DNA of 22,646 nucleotides. It comes from Hyphomonas sp. (GTDB taxonomy: Bacteria > Pseudomonadota > Alphaproteobacteria > Caulobacterales > Hyphomonadaceae). This document shows, in pieces, positions 1 through 8,261 of this stretch. Position 1 is the first letter of the stretch, and each line of letters starts with the position of its first letter. The translations under genes were made by a program, and so were the position numbers. The notes under the pieces were generated by a model, which did no database searches, had not been told where the DNA came from, and was given only the letters and a program-made list of their open reading frames with translations. The stretch lies in NCBI GenBank assembly GCA_003486945.1, contig DNFL01000329.1, positions 1 through 22,646 of the forward strand, in the 5' to 3' direction.

Positions 1-2
1 AC

Positions 3-518
3 AAGGGCGCTGAGTTCGATATCCGATATCTGCCTGAACAGCTTGAAGGACTGACGCTTCAGGGTGGCCTCGTCTATGCGGAAACTCAGTATGACGATTT
101 CGAAGCGGTAGACTTTTTTGCCCCGCCGCGTCTGCCGGGAAGCACGATTTCGTTCGCGCCCCGCTGGTCCGGAACGTTGGCCGCAACTTATGAGACCCCG
201 TTTATCAGCAACTGGGACGCTCGATTCAACGTGTCGAGCCGTTTCACTTCACGGTATAATACAGGGTCGAACCTCGATCCGCTCAAGGAAGTTGACGATT
301 TGGTTGTGGTCAATGCGAGGATGGCATTCTATAGTGACAATTCACCGTTTGAGTTGGAGGTTTGGGCGCAGAACCTGTTTGACGAGGACTATTACGAGTT
401 GGCTTTCGATACGCCCCTCCAGGGCAATGCTGCCACTCAAACAGCGCCTGGAACAGCTGTTGGTGCTTTCCTATCGCAACCCCTGACCTTTGGCGCAACC
501 GCGCGTGTTCGGTTTTAG
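3..518 (+). CDS. TonB-dependent receptor, C-terminal part (gene enters from the left edge)
   Basis: The reading frame is open from the first bases and ends with TAG at 516-518, so only the last ~171 codons are visible. The protein ends in V-R-F; a terminal Phe is typical of outer-membrane beta-barrels and is used by the Bam machinery. Alternating polar/hydrophobic strands rich in Tyr, Phe and Trp run through it. The segment WAQNLFDEDYYE matches the conserved 'v.NLfdkrYy' block near the end of TonB-dependent receptors. Such proteins import siderophores, vitamins or glycans across the outer membrane using TonB energy; the plug domain and TonB box that would suggest a ligand lie outside the window. 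There is no obvious terminator after the stop, and a degenerate repeat begins about 10 bp later. The family call is strong; the substrate is unknown. Confidence 0.88.
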   Translation, partial: KGAEFDIRYLPEQLEGLTLQGGLVYAETQYDDFEAVDFFAPPRLPGSTISFAPRWSGTLAATYETPFISNWDARFNVSSRFTSRYNTGSNLDPLKEVDDLVVVNARMAFYSDNSPFELEVWAQNLFDEDYYELAFDTPLQGNAATQTAPGTAVGAFLSQPLTFGATARVRF

Positions 519-881
519 CGCATTTTCTGGCATTGTGAGCTTAAGTTGACTTGAGGAGGCCAAGTATAAGGGCCAATATTTTTGGAGTGTGGGAACGCGA
601 ACCTAGAGCCGTTGCTTGCGGAGTAGTTGCTGTATGTTGCAGCGCTCCGCAAGCTATTGCCCCAGATGTTATTGGGCCAGCGTCGTGCGCCCTCGGCACG
701 AGATGGACCTGCGCTGACCTGATCATTGAATTTGCGTCCTGAGGAGATCGGCGGCTCGGCTGTTTGACGCTTGCCGGTCGGTGGGTTAGCGACGTTACGT
801 CTGAAGTGCTAACGTCATCAACTGCCTCTAACTTGCTTAGATCTTCCAGGTTTTGATTATTGGATTTGAAGCATCGCGCTT
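519..881. other. Gene-free stretch between receptor and IS630 remnant
   Basis: No convincing gene is seen. The first ~180 bp are the left copy of a diverged repeat (listed separately). Further on, GTTAGC (785-790) and GCTAAC (808-813) form a short inverted repeat around the near-palindrome GACGTTACGTC. This could be decayed insertion-sequence end material, because the IS630 transposase tail stops at 882, but no clear terminal inverted repeat could be assigned. Confidence 0.5.
528..710 (+). repeat. Diverged direct repeat, left copy
   Basis: This segment aligns by eye with about 8262-8445 in the same orientation. Shared blocks include TAAGGGCCAAT (569-579 here), GGGAACGCGAA, and GCAGCGCTCCGCAAGCTATTG (about 639-659), with small gaps between them. 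The copies differ at many positions, so the duplication is old or the copies are relics of a mobile element. No coding content is evident. With its partner it brackets the tetR-RND efflux block. Confidence 0.7.
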
Positions 882-1016
882 TCATTTGGATGCATAGCCC
901 GCCGCTTTGAAGAAGTTCCAGCACTCAGTTGGTGTGGATAGCTTGTACATATTGCCGATTGCGTCGTTGAGATCCTTGAAGGTTCGGGCGGCGCCAGAGC
1001 ACGGATGTAAGCGTCC
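882..1016 (-). pseudogene. IS630-family transposase, C-terminal remnant
   Basis: Read on the minus strand from about 1016 to the TGA at 882-884, the frame gives GRLHPCSGAARTFKDL, then a helix-rich stretch, then TPTECWNFFKAAGYASK and a stop. The block 'aRTfdaLw.aig.i.dLytpeECwNyFkaaGY' just before the stop is characteristic of IS630-family DDE transposases. Only about 45 codons remain; the catalytic DDE region and the left terminal repeat are missing. It is cut on its 5' side close to the end of the IS66 material at 1031. The family assignment rests on the recognised tail motif only. Confidence 0.72.
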
Positions 1017-1030
1017 GGCCAACGACGCGG

Positions 1031-1258
1031 TCAGCTACGATTGGCTTTGTGGATGTCGATGAGTTTTCTGAGGTTCTCGGCACCGAACGCGGAGAACGCA
1101 ACCGTTCCGTCTTCGCCGAGTGGCTGGCCGTAGACCCGGATGGCACCGTCTTCGGGTTCCATTTCGTCGATGCTGTCGAACAACCAGTCTTCATCTTCGC
1201 CCAGTTCGGCGGCGACATGGGCAAGTGTCCAGATGGACGAGATCTTGTTCAGATGCAT
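1031..1258 (-). CDS. Small IS66-associated hypothetical protein (75 aa)
   Basis: The protein begins MHLNKISSIWTLAHVAAELG, is acidic (EDEDWLFDSIDEMEPEDG) and ends KANRS. Its ATG (1256-1258) has a strong GAGGAG ribosome site and overlaps the end of the frameshifted IS66 transposase tail upstream: the transposase frame would stop at 1249-1251. I recall similar small ORFs directly after IS66-family tnpC genes in rhizobia and relatives, but that is from memory and unchecked. The function is unknown. The coding frame is intact although the neighbouring transposase is broken. An upstream extension of this frame to 1375 exists but runs antiparallel to nothing sensible and lacks a better start. Confidence 0.6.
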   Translation of the reverse strand: MHLNKISSIWTLAHVAAELGEDEDWLFDSIDEMEPEDGAIRVYGQPLGEDGTVAFSAFGAENLRKLIDIHKANRS

Positions 1259-1424
1259 GCACCAACCTCCTCGACTCGTGTCCAGTTCCACGGCAGGAGA
1301 TCGCTGAGGCGCGCTGCGGGGTGGGATGCGATGCTCGGGCGAGAACGTCGGCGAGCCAGGCCTGCGGATCGACATCGTTGAGCTTGGCCGTCTGCAGGAG
1401 GGTATCGACCGGCTCAGCCGGCGG
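1249..1424 (-). pseudogene. IS66-family transposase (TnpC), frameshifted C-terminal remnant
   Basis: On the minus strand the frame reads DTLLQTAKLNDVDPQAWLADVLA down to about 1338. It then continues in another frame as IASHPAARLSDLLPWNWTRVEE and would stop at 1249-1251. 'LND..p.awLadvLarIa.hp..ri.dLLPWNW' is the hallmark C-terminus of IS66 transposases. The frame change at about 1333-1337 (CGAGC where three bases are expected) shows it is broken. Only about 55 codons survive, and the upstream border falls within a few bases of the tetR stop codon (1425-1427). That suggests the element inserted, or was deleted down to, the very end of that gene. Confidence 0.82.
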
Positions 1425-2039
1425 TCAGGCCGGGATCTGTGGCGGCTTGATAATCTTGCGCAGGATGGGAACGATTGTGTCCATCATTGCGCCGCGTTCC
1501 TGTTCGGGATGACGCACGGCTCTGGTATGCAGGCCCCCGAAGATCGTAAACAGCAATTCGGTCTTCACTTCAGGACTGTCTACACCGAACCGGGTCAGCA
1601 TGGAGCAAAATCGCACCCGCATGTTGAGATCATGTTCATGTAGAATCTGCGCGACCTTTGGATTGCGCTGCGCCTCTGCGAGGGTTTCAAAGCTGAGAAC
1701 CGTCCTGAATATCTCGGTCTCATACAGGATGTGCTCCGAAACTTTCTGGAGCAGCGCATCCGCAAGCTCGCCTGGCGTCGCCGTCTCCAGTTCGATCAGC
1801 CTGGCCATCTGGCGATCCAGCTCCCGGCGGATGACTGCCTCGATCAGGGCCTCCTTGTTCTCCACGTAATGGTAGAGATGTCCTACGCTCATCTCGCAGG
1901 ACTGCGCGATTTTTGAAATGCCCGCGCCGTGGAAGCCGCTGGCCGCGAAGCATTGTTCTGCGGCAATCAGGATCTGTTCCCAACGCTCTGCGCGCTTCTT
2001 GCCCGGCTTCATCGTGGCTTCTTCGTCCGTACTATTCAT
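1425..2039 (-). CDS. TetR/AcrR-family transcriptional regulator (efflux repressor)
   Basis: 204 aa, the usual TetR length. The N-terminal DNA-binding domain spans roughly residues 18-65: ILIAAEQCFAASGFHGAGIS, then a helix-turn-helix with AQSCEMSVGHLYHYVENKEAL. The G-x-LYxYF/V-x-NKEAL pattern is diagnostic of TetR. The rest is an all-helical ligand and dimerisation domain with no assignable ligand. The ATG at 2039 is preferred over the internal ATG (residue 10) because AGGGAAGG lies seven bases upstream. It is divergent from the RND operon starting at 2141, the standard arrangement of AcrR/MexR/TtgR-type local repressors, so it probably represses the pump genes and itself until a toxic ligand binds. 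Its 3' end touches an IS66 remnant, yet the length looks normal. Confidence 0.92.
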   Translation of the reverse strand: MNSTDEEATMKPGKKRAERWEQILIAAEQCFAASGFHGAGISKIAQSCEMSVGHLYHYVENKEALIEAVIRRELDRQMARLIELETATPGELADALLQKVSEHILYETEIFRTVLSFETLAEAQRNPKVAQILHEHDLNMRVRFCSMLTRFGVDSPEVKTELLFTIFGGLHTRAVRHPEQERGAMMDTIVPILRKIIKPPQIPA

Positions 2040-2140
2040 TCTTGACCTTCCCTATTGACATTGTGCGTTGCAGCAATAGATAGAGCGTTCATTCTATATT
2101 TGCAAGCCGGTTCCTCCGGCAAACCTTACAGGACCGTAAT
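2040..2140. promoter_or_regulatory. Divergent promoter/operator region between tetR and the RND operon
   Basis: The 101-bp gap holds TTGACA (2055-2060), a perfect -35 for the rightward operon, with only weak -10 candidates 16-17 bp on. TATATT (2095-2100) is another possible -10. On the minus strand TTGCAA and TATCTA are 17 bp apart and could serve tetR. Dyads usable by a TetR dimer are ATAGA-N8-TCTAT (2080-2097) and the looser TATTG...CAATA (2053-2078). The exact promoter and operator choice is inference. Confidence 0.5.
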
Positions 2141-3328
2141 ATGAACCGGCTGAACAGTCTTCAATGGGCTCTGGCAAGTGCATCCGCCCTTGTTCTGGCG
2201 GCCTGCTCGCCCGCCACTGCGGCGCAATCTGGGGCCCCGCAAGGGCCGCCGTCCGTCCAGACCCTGACAGTCCAGCTCACGACGGTCCCGAATGCGATCG
2301 ATCTGTCGGGCCGGGCGCGGGCCTTCGCCGAGGCCGAAATCCGGCCGCAGGTGACCGGCATCGTCGCCGAGCGCCTCTTCACGGAGGGCGAGGCCGTGAA
2401 GAAAGGGCGGGCGCTCTACCGGCTGGATGCCTTGGAATACGCCTCGGCCGTGGAAAGCGCCAAAGCCTCGCTGATGCGGGCCGAGGCCGCGGCCGGTTCA
2501 GCCCGCACCACGGCAGCGCGCTATGAGCGCCTCGCGGCGATCAATGCGGTCAGCCAGCAGGAGTACGAACAGGCCAACGCCGAAGCCAAGCAGGCCGAAG
2601 CCGACATCGCGCTGCAGCGCGCCCAGCTCAACCGCGCCCAGATCGATCTTGGCCGCACACGCATCACCGCGCCGATCTCGGGCCAGATCGGACGGTCGGA
2701 TGTAACCGCCGGCGCGCTGGTGACCCAGAACCAGGCAAATGCTATGGCGACCGTCGTGCAACTCGACCCGATCAACATTGACCTGACCGCATCGGCTGTC
2801 CGCCTGCTGAGCATCCGCCAGCAGATCGCCTCGGGCAAGATCGCCACCGTGGACGGCACCATTCCGGTGACCGTCCTGTTCGAAGACGGCACCGCCTACG
2901 CGCATCCCGGCCGGTTGGAATTCAGCGAAGTGAGTGTCGACGAAGCCGCCGGCACAGTGGCCGTGCGCGTTGTTGTTCCGAACCCGGACGGCTTGCTGTT
3001 GCCGGGCATGTTCCTGCGCGCAAGTTTCTCGGCGGGCGCCTTTGAGAACGTCGTGACGGTGCCGCAATCGCTGGTATCGCGCACGGCAAAGGGCGAGCCG
3101 AGCGTGCTGGTTGTCGCAGATGACAACACAGTGGAACGCCGCGTTGTGACCGTGGACGGCCAGTCCGGCAATGCCTGGATCGTGTCGAGCGGGCTCGCCG
3201 CCGGCGACAAGCTCATCACATCCAATCTCCAATCCATCGAAACCGGCATGACCGTCACTACGGTTCCGGCCAGTGAAAGCGCCGAAGGGACACCTGCCAA
3301 TGCGGGCGCCCGCGGCGGAATCCAATAG
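2141..3328 (+). CDS. RND efflux periplasmic adaptor lipoprotein (AcrA/MexA family)
   Basis: 395 aa. Residues 1-22 are a lipoprotein signal ending in the lipobox LAAC, so Cys22 is the expected acylation site and inner-membrane anchor. The first lipoyl half follows at about 68-95 (RPQVTGIVAERLFTEGEAVK), then a long alanine/glutamate-rich alpha-hairpin at about 98-168, the second lipoyl half (TAPISGQIGRSDVTAGALV), a beta-barrel and a membrane-proximal domain (VTVPQSLVSR). The length matches AcrA/MexA. It bridges the pump encoded 16 bp downstream to the outer-membrane channel. AGGA seven bases before the ATG supports the start. It is the first gene of a three-gene operon controlled from the divergent tetR region. 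Confidence 0.96.
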   Translation: MNRLNSLQWALASASALVLAACSPATAAQSGAPQGPPSVQTLTVQLTTVPNAIDLSGRARAFAEAEIRPQVTGIVAERLFTEGEAVKKGRALYRLDALEYASAVESAKASLMRAEAAAGSARTTAARYERLAAINAVSQQEYEQANAEAKQAEADIALQRAQLNRAQIDLGRTRITAPISGQIGRSDVTAGALVTQNQANAMATVVQLDPINIDLTASAVRLLSIRQQIASGKIATVDGTIPVTVLFEDGTAYAHPGRLEFSEVSVDEAAGTVAVRVVVPNPDGLLLPGMFLRASFSAGAFENVVTVPQSLVSRTAKGEPSVLVVADDNTVERRVVTVDGQSGNAWIVSSGLAAGDKLITSNLQSIETGMTVTTVPASESAEGTPANAGARGGIQ

Positions 3329-3344
3329 GAACCGGTAACCCCTG

Positions 3345-6300
3345 ATGGCCAGATTCTTCATTGATCGCCCCGTCTTTGCCTGGGTGATTGCGATCATCAT
3401 CATGCTCGTCGGCGCCCTCGCGCTTCGCAGTTTGCCCGTTTCTCAGTACCCGGACGTTGCGCCGCCAACGATCAGCATCAACGCCAGCTATCCCGGTGCC
3501 TCTGCCAAGGCAGTGGAAGATTCCGTCACGCAGGTCATCGAGCAGCAGCTCACCGGCCTCGACGGGCTGGATTATGTCTCCTCGACGTCCAGCTCGGACG
3601 GGTCCAGCAGCATCACCCTGACCTTCCGGCCGGGGACGAACCCGGACGTTGCCCAGGTTCAGGTTCAGAACAAACTCTCGCTCGCGACGCCGTTCCTTCC
3701 AACTGACGTCCAGCGCCAGGGCGTTACGGTCAGCAAGGCTGGCACCGGATATCTGCTCATCACGGCGCTCTATTCTCCGAACGGGACGTTGGATCAGACC
3801 GACATCGGCGACTATATCAGATCCAACATCTATGATGTTGTCAGCCGTACCGAAGGCGTCGGCAGTGTTAGAGCGTTCGGGTCGCAATATGCGATGCGGG
3901 TCTGGCTTGATCCGAAAAAGCTGGTCCAGTTCCGGCTCACGCCGAATGATGTGGTCCAGGCAATCCGTGCACAGAATTCGCAGGTCACAGCCGGCGCGCT
4001 TGGCGGGACGCCATCAGTGGAAGGTCAGGAAATCAACCTGACCATCACGCTCCAGTCCCTACTTTCGACGCCGGAGGATTTCGAGCAGCTGCTGATCAGC
4101 ACCACGGCCGAAGGCGGCTCGGTCCGCCTGTCGGACGTGGGCCGCGTCGAGATGGGCGCTGAAAACTACGCGTTCAATTCCAAGTTCAACGGCATGAATG
4201 CCTCCGGCTTTGCCGTCTCGCTCGCGACGGGCGCCAATGCGCTGGATACGGCAGAGCGCGTAAAGGCTGAAGTGGAGCGGCTGTCGCAGCAGTTTCCCGA
4301 TGACCTAGAATACGCCTTTCCGATTGATGCAACCCCGTTCATCAAGACATCGATTGAATCAGTCGAGCACACGCTGATTGAGGCCATCGTCCTCGTTTTC
4401 ATCGTGATCTTCATTTTCCTGCAGAACCTGCGCGCCGCAGTCATTCCGATGATTGCTGTGCCGATCGTGTTGCTGGGCACATTCGGCGTCTTGCTTCTGT
4501 TCGGCATGTCCATCAACACGCTGACCATGTTCGCGATGGTGCTCGCGATCGGCCTTCTGGTCGACGATGCGATCGTCGTGGTCGAGAATGTGGAGCGTTT
4601 GATCAAAGAGGAAGGCCTCTCGCCACGCGATGCCACCATCAAGTCCATGCAGCAGATCACCGGCGCGCTGGTTGGCATCGCCGTCGTCCTGTCGGCGGTG
4701 TTCATCCCGATGGCCTTCTTCCCGGGCTCGGCCGGTGTCATCTACCGCCAGTTCTCGGTCACCATCGTCTCCGCGATGGCCCTCTCCGTGCTGGTTGCGA
4801 TCGTCCTGTCGCCGACCCTGTGCGCCGCGCTTCTGAAACCCTCTCACGGCGCGAGCACCAGTCATGGTATGCTCGGCGCCCCGGCCCGCATCTTCAATCA
4901 CGGCTTCGACCGGATGGTCGTCGGCTATGAGAACACCGTCGCGCGGATCCTGCGCCGCAAGTGGATCATGATGGTTGTGGCAGGGCTGATCGTTCTGGTG
5001 ACTGCATTCGGCTTCACGCGGCTTCCGGGCTCGTTCCTGCCGGATGAGGATCAGGGCAACTATTTCACGCTCGTCCAGCTGCCGGAGAATGCCAGCCTCG
5101 AGAGAACCTCGGCTGTGATGAACGACGTCGTCACCTATTATCAGACGAGTGAAGCGGACAATGTACAGGGCATCTTCTCGCTCGCCGGCTTCAGCTTCGC
5201 CGGGCAGGGGCAGAATAACGGCATCGTGTTCGCCTCGCTCAAGGATTGGTCCGAGCGTCCCGGGCAGGAAAACTCTGTTTCCGCCATAACCAACCGTGCC
5301 TTCGGCGCCTTCAGCCAGAACCCGGACGCCCGGATCTTCGCAATCGCGCCGCCGCCCATCCGCGAACTTGGCAACGCCAACGGCTTCGACATGTACATCC
5401 AGAACACGTCCGGCCTCTCGCAGGAAGAGTTCATCGCGGCGCGCAACGCGGCGCTTGGCATGGCATCACAGAACCCTGCGCTCACCGGCGTGCGCCCGAA
5501 CGGTCTGGAAGATGGCCCGCAATTCCGGATCAAACTCGACTATCAGAAAGCCCAGGCCCTTGGCGTGTCCACCTCGGATGCGACCAGCCTGCTCTCGGTC
5601 GCATTCGGCGGCACCTATGTGAACGACTTCATCGACCGTGGGCGGATCAAGCGCGTTTACGTGCAAGGGGAAGCTGGCAGCCGGATGCAGCCGGATGATA
5701 TCTCCGACTGGCAGGTGCGCAACGATCAGGGCGGCATGACCCCTCTGGAAGAGATCACCAACACGTCCTGGGAATTCGGATCGCCGCAGCTGCAGCGCTT
5801 CAACGGGATTCCGGCGCTCAACATTCAGGGCAACGCGGCGCCTGGCCAGAGTTCCGGTGTCGCGATGGCGGAAATGGAGAACATCATCGAGGCTCTGCCG
5901 CAGGGCTTGTCTTACGAATGGAGCGGGCTTAGTCGGCAGGAGCGCAGCTCGGGCAACCTCGCGCCGGTGCTCTACACCATCTCGATCCTGTTCGTATTCC
6001 TGTGTCTCGCCGCCCTTTATGAAAGCTGGACCATTCCGGTGGCCGTGCTCCTGATTGCACCGCTTGGCATCGCCGGCGCGGTCGTCGCCGCACATTTCCG
6101 CGGACTGTCCAACGACATCTTCTTCCAGGTCGGCCTGCTGACGACGGTGGGGCTGGCTTCCAAGAACGCCATCCTGATCGTCGAGTTCGCAAAGCTGCTG
6201 GAGAAGCAGGGAAAGGACCTGATCACGGCGACGATGGAGGCCGTCCGGCAGCGCATCCGGCCCATCCTGATGACCTCTCTCGCTTTCGGGTTCGGCGTGC

Positions 6301-6488
6301 TTCCGCTGGCACTGAGTTCCGGCGCCGGCGCCAGCGGCCGCATCGCGATCGGCACGATCGTCCTCGGCGGCGTCGGCTCTGCCATGCTGTTCAGCCTCTT
6401 GTTTTCACCCCTGTTCTACATGGTCGTCCGTAAGCTGACGACCCGCAAACCCAAGACCCTTGTTCCTGCCGGAGATCCCGTAGAATGA
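3345..6488 (+). CDS. RND multidrug efflux pump, AcrB/MexB (HAE1) class
   Basis: 1047 aa, the usual AcrB size. It starts MARFFIDRPVFAWVIAI, the standard first transmembrane helix. The proton-relay aspartates fall at D407 and D408 (GLLVDDAIVVVENVER) and the lysine at K940 (GLASKNAILIVEFAK), the same numbers as in AcrB; R970 matches AcrB R971. F611, F616 and F618 in FSLAGFSFAGQGQN correspond in position to the hydrophobic-trap phenylalanines of AcrB. Two large periplasmic loops and 12 membrane helices are expected. As a proton antiporter it would export drugs, bile salts, dyes or solvents with the adaptor before it and the channel after it. Its TGA overlaps the next ATG (ATGA, 6485-6488), implying translational coupling. 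The specific substrate cannot be read from sequence. Confidence 0.97.
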   Translation: MARFFIDRPVFAWVIAIIIMLVGALALRSLPVSQYPDVAPPTISINASYPGASAKAVEDSVTQVIEQQLTGLDGLDYVSSTSSSDGSSSITLTFRPGTNPDVAQVQVQNKLSLATPFLPTDVQRQGVTVSKAGTGYLLITALYSPNGTLDQTDIGDYIRSNIYDVVSRTEGVGSVRAFGSQYAMRVWLDPKKLVQFRLTPNDVVQAIRAQNSQVTAGALGGTPSVEGQEINLTITLQSLLSTPEDFEQLLISTTAEGGSVRLSDVGRVEMGAENYAFNSKFNGMNASGFAVSLATGANALDTAERVKAEVERLSQQFPDDLEYAFPIDATPFIKTSIESVEHTLIEAIVLVFIVIFIFLQNLRAAVIPMIAVPIVLLGTFGVLLLFGMSINTLTMFAMVLAIGLLVDDAIVVVENVERLIKEEGLSPRDATIKSMQQITGALVGIAVVLSAVFIPMAFFPGSAGVIYRQFSVTIVSAMALSVLVAIVLSPTLCAALLKPSHGASTSHGMLGAPARIFNHGFDRMVVGYENTVARILRRKWIMMVVAGLIVLVTAFGFTRLPGSFLPDEDQGNYFTLVQLPENASLERTSAVMNDVVTYYQTSEADNVQGIFSLAGFSFAGQGQNNGIVFASLKDWSERPGQENSVSAITNRAFGAFSQNPDARIFAIAPPPIRELGNANGFDMYIQNTSGLSQEEFIAARNAALGMASQNPALTGVRPNGLEDGPQFRIKLDYQKAQALGVSTSDATSLLSVAFGGTYVNDFIDRGRIKRVYVQGEAGSRMQPDDISDWQVRNDQGGMTPLEEITNTSWEFGSPQLQRFNGIPALNIQGNAAPGQSSGVAMAEMENIIEALPQGLSYEWSGLSRQERSSGNLAPVLYTISILFVFLCLAALYESWTIPVAVLLIAPLGIAGAVVAAHFRGLSNDIFFQVGLLTTVGLASKNAILIVEFAKLLEKQGKDLITATMEAVRQRIRPILMTSLAFGFGVLPLALSSGAGASGRIAIGTIVLGGVGSAMLFSLLFSPLFYMVVRKLTTRKPKTLVPAGDPVE

Positions 6489-7903
6489 AGACGATGAGAA
6501 CGGCAGTCCTCTCAGTCAGCGTCCTTGCGCTTGCGGGTTGCGTCAACCTTGCGCCGGACTATAAGCGCGGCGCGCCGTCAATGCCTGCCCAGTTGCCGGT
6601 TGATCCGGCAGCCAGCAGTGGAAGCGCGGCGCTTCACTGGGAAGATATTGTCGTGGCGGCTCCGCTGCGCGAACTGATTGCGGTCGCCCTGATCGAGAAC
6701 CGCGACCTGCAAGTCGTCGCCGCCAATGTCCGCGTCGCCCGCGCAAAACTCGGATTGGCGCGGTCCGGCCTGTTTCCGCGCTTCGGGGCAGACGCATCCG
6801 TGGAGGAAGGCGGCACATTCGAAAGCTCAGCGTCCCCGCCCCAATCCTTCTCGGACAACGCGTCCGCGGGTCTGAGCGTCACAGCATGGGAACTCGATTT
6901 CTTCGGCCGCATTGCCAACAACCAGGCTGCAGCACGTGAATCCTATTTCGCCAGCGAAGAAGGCCAACGCGCGGCGCGCATCGCTCTGGTGGCCTCCATC
7001 TGCGAAGCCTGGCTGCAGCTCGCGGCCGACAAGGAATTGCTTGCCCTCGCCGAAGAAACGGTCCGTAGCCAGAGCGAAAGTTTCGATCTTACCCGCGAAC
7101 TTCTCGATGCCGGCGCAGCAAACGAACTCGACGTCCGGCGAGCGTCCGCATCCGTGCAGACCGCCCGCGCGCAGGCGGCGCAGTTTGAGGCGCGGGTGCG
7201 GCAGGACCTGAACCTTCTGCGCTTCCTCGCCGGCGCTGACTTGCCTGAAGGCATCGCCGGCTCCGCCGTGCTCTCGCCTACACCGCTGGTCTCGAAAATT
7301 CCCGTCGGCGCGTCGTCCGAAATCCTGCTCGCGCGCCCGGACCTGATGGCCGCCGAGCGCCAGTTGCGCGCGGCGAACGCGAGTATCGGCGCCGCACGCG
7401 CGGCTTACTTCCCGTCGATTTCGCTGATTGGCAGCGCTGGCTATGTCAGCGCAGACCTCTCGGGTCTTGTCGGCGGCGACGGGACTGGGGGGTGGCGATT
7501 TGGTCCAAGCCTCAGCCTGCCGATTTTCGATGGCGGCGCGCGGCGGAGCAACCTCGCTTCCACCCTCGCTGCCCGCGATGCGGCGCTCGCGAGCTATGAG
7601 CGTTCCATCCAGTCTGCCTTCCGCGAAACGGCGGACGCCCTCGCCGTCGCGGCAACAATCGACGCGCGCCTCTCCGCGCTTCAACAACTTGCTGAAGATA
7701 CGGATATCACGCTGTCTCTTTCAGAAGAGCGTTTTAAGGCAGGTATCGACGACTATCTCGCAGTGCTGGATGCGCAGCGCGAATATTATTCCGGGCGTCA
7801 GCAACTGATTGCTGCGCAGCTTGACCGAGGACGGAATACGGTCGCCCTTTTCCGGGCGCTTGGAAACTGGAGTGATACATCCCAAGCGCCTGAAGCCCCG
7901 TGA
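6485..7903 (+). CDS. Outer-membrane efflux lipoprotein, NodT/OprM family (TolC-like)
   Basis: 472 aa. The lipobox LAGC puts the lipidated cysteine at position 19, followed by NLAPDYKRGAPSMPAQLP, typical of the NodT/OprM/CusC start ('CtlgPdY..P..p.p..w'). Two TolC-type repeats follow, each with a long helical segment. The first contains ENRDLQVVAANVRVARAKLG and AWELDFFGRI; the second contains LLARPDLMAAERQLRAANAS and GPSLSLPIFDGGARRSNL. As a trimer it forms the barrel and periplasmic tunnel that complete the pump. It overlaps the pump gene by four bases. It is the only outer-membrane factor in the window, so it may also serve the second RND operon, which has none. Confidence 0.95.
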   Translation: MKTMRTAVLSVSVLALAGCVNLAPDYKRGAPSMPAQLPVDPAASSGSAALHWEDIVVAAPLRELIAVALIENRDLQVVAANVRVARAKLGLARSGLFPRFGADASVEEGGTFESSASPPQSFSDNASAGLSVTAWELDFFGRIANNQAAARESYFASEEGQRAARIALVASICEAWLQLAADKELLALAEETVRSQSESFDLTRELLDAGAANELDVRRASASVQTARAQAAQFEARVRQDLNLLRFLAGADLPEGIAGSAVLSPTPLVSKIPVGASSEILLARPDLMAAERQLRAANASIGAARAAYFPSISLIGSAGYVSADLSGLVGGDGTGGWRFGPSLSLPIFDGGARRSNLASTLAARDAALASYERSIQSAFRETADALAVAATIDARLSALQQLAEDTDITLSLSEERFKAGIDDYLAVLDAQREYYSGRQQLIAAQLDRGRNTVALFRALGNWSDTSQAPEAP

Positions 7904-7937
7904 TTCTGAGATCGGCAGCCGGGAAAAACGCTGATGC

Positions 7938-7963
7938 TCAGGCGTCTTCCCGAAGCCGCCTGA
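7938..7963 (+). terminator. Possible transcription terminator hairpin after the efflux operon
   Basis: Perfect 7-bp arms TCAGGCG (7938-7944) and CGCCTGA (7957-7963) enclose a 12-base loop, 34 bp after the stop of the outer-membrane factor. No run of T follows, so intrinsic termination is uncertain. A competing partial hairpin (GGGAAAAACGC with GCGTCTTCCC) overlaps it. Confidence 0.35.
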
Positions 7964-7966
7964 CAG

Positions 7967-8008
7967 GTCTCAAGTTTAGGTGATCCTAGCGGAAGCAGGA
8001 CTTGAGAC
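7967..8008. repeat. Inverted repeat with 9-bp perfect arms
   Basis: GTCTCAAGT (7967-7975) is matched by ACTTGAGAC (8000-8008) across a 24-base spacer. It lies directly behind the hairpin at 7938-7963. It may be a relic of an insertion-sequence end or part of a composite terminator; the sequence does not decide. Confidence 0.6.
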
Positions 8009-8261
8009 AGCCGGACAGGGTCATTAATGTCGGACACTGGCCAAAAACCCGTTTGACCACTCCAAGACCTCACCATGGATCATTTAGCTTGGCGTGCTGA
8101 TGCATGTCCGATTTCCGCTTTACCTCCGCAATGAACAAGATGTTCTGTATGGAAGCGGTACTGATGAGTGCCGCGAAAGTGATCGTCTTTGGGGCGATCG
8201 CTTCGTGGCGTACTTTGCGAGTAATATCCGTAAGCAGAGATCAGAAGCTATGCGTAGGATC

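Larger units (their letters stand above)
7904..8261. other. Gene-free stretch after the efflux operon, with inverted repeats
   Basis: No convincing gene. A 63-codon ATG frame (8094-8285) exists but has no recognisable homology or ribosome site. The stretch contains two strong inverted repeats (listed separately) and a short direct repeat, CGGACA at 8014-8019 and 8032-8037. Together these look like decayed insertion-sequence ends rather than a functional gene. Confidence 0.45.

Noticed and set aside
541..924. 127-codon minus-strand frame between the receptor gene and the IS remnants
   Set aside because: It runs antisense through the diverged repeat, lacks a ribosome site and domain, and overlaps the true IS630 tail in a different frame.
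2498..3403. 301-codon minus-strand frame across the adaptor gene
   Set aside because: High-GC shadow of the AcrA-type adaptor, with His/Gly/Asp-rich composition typical of antisense frames.
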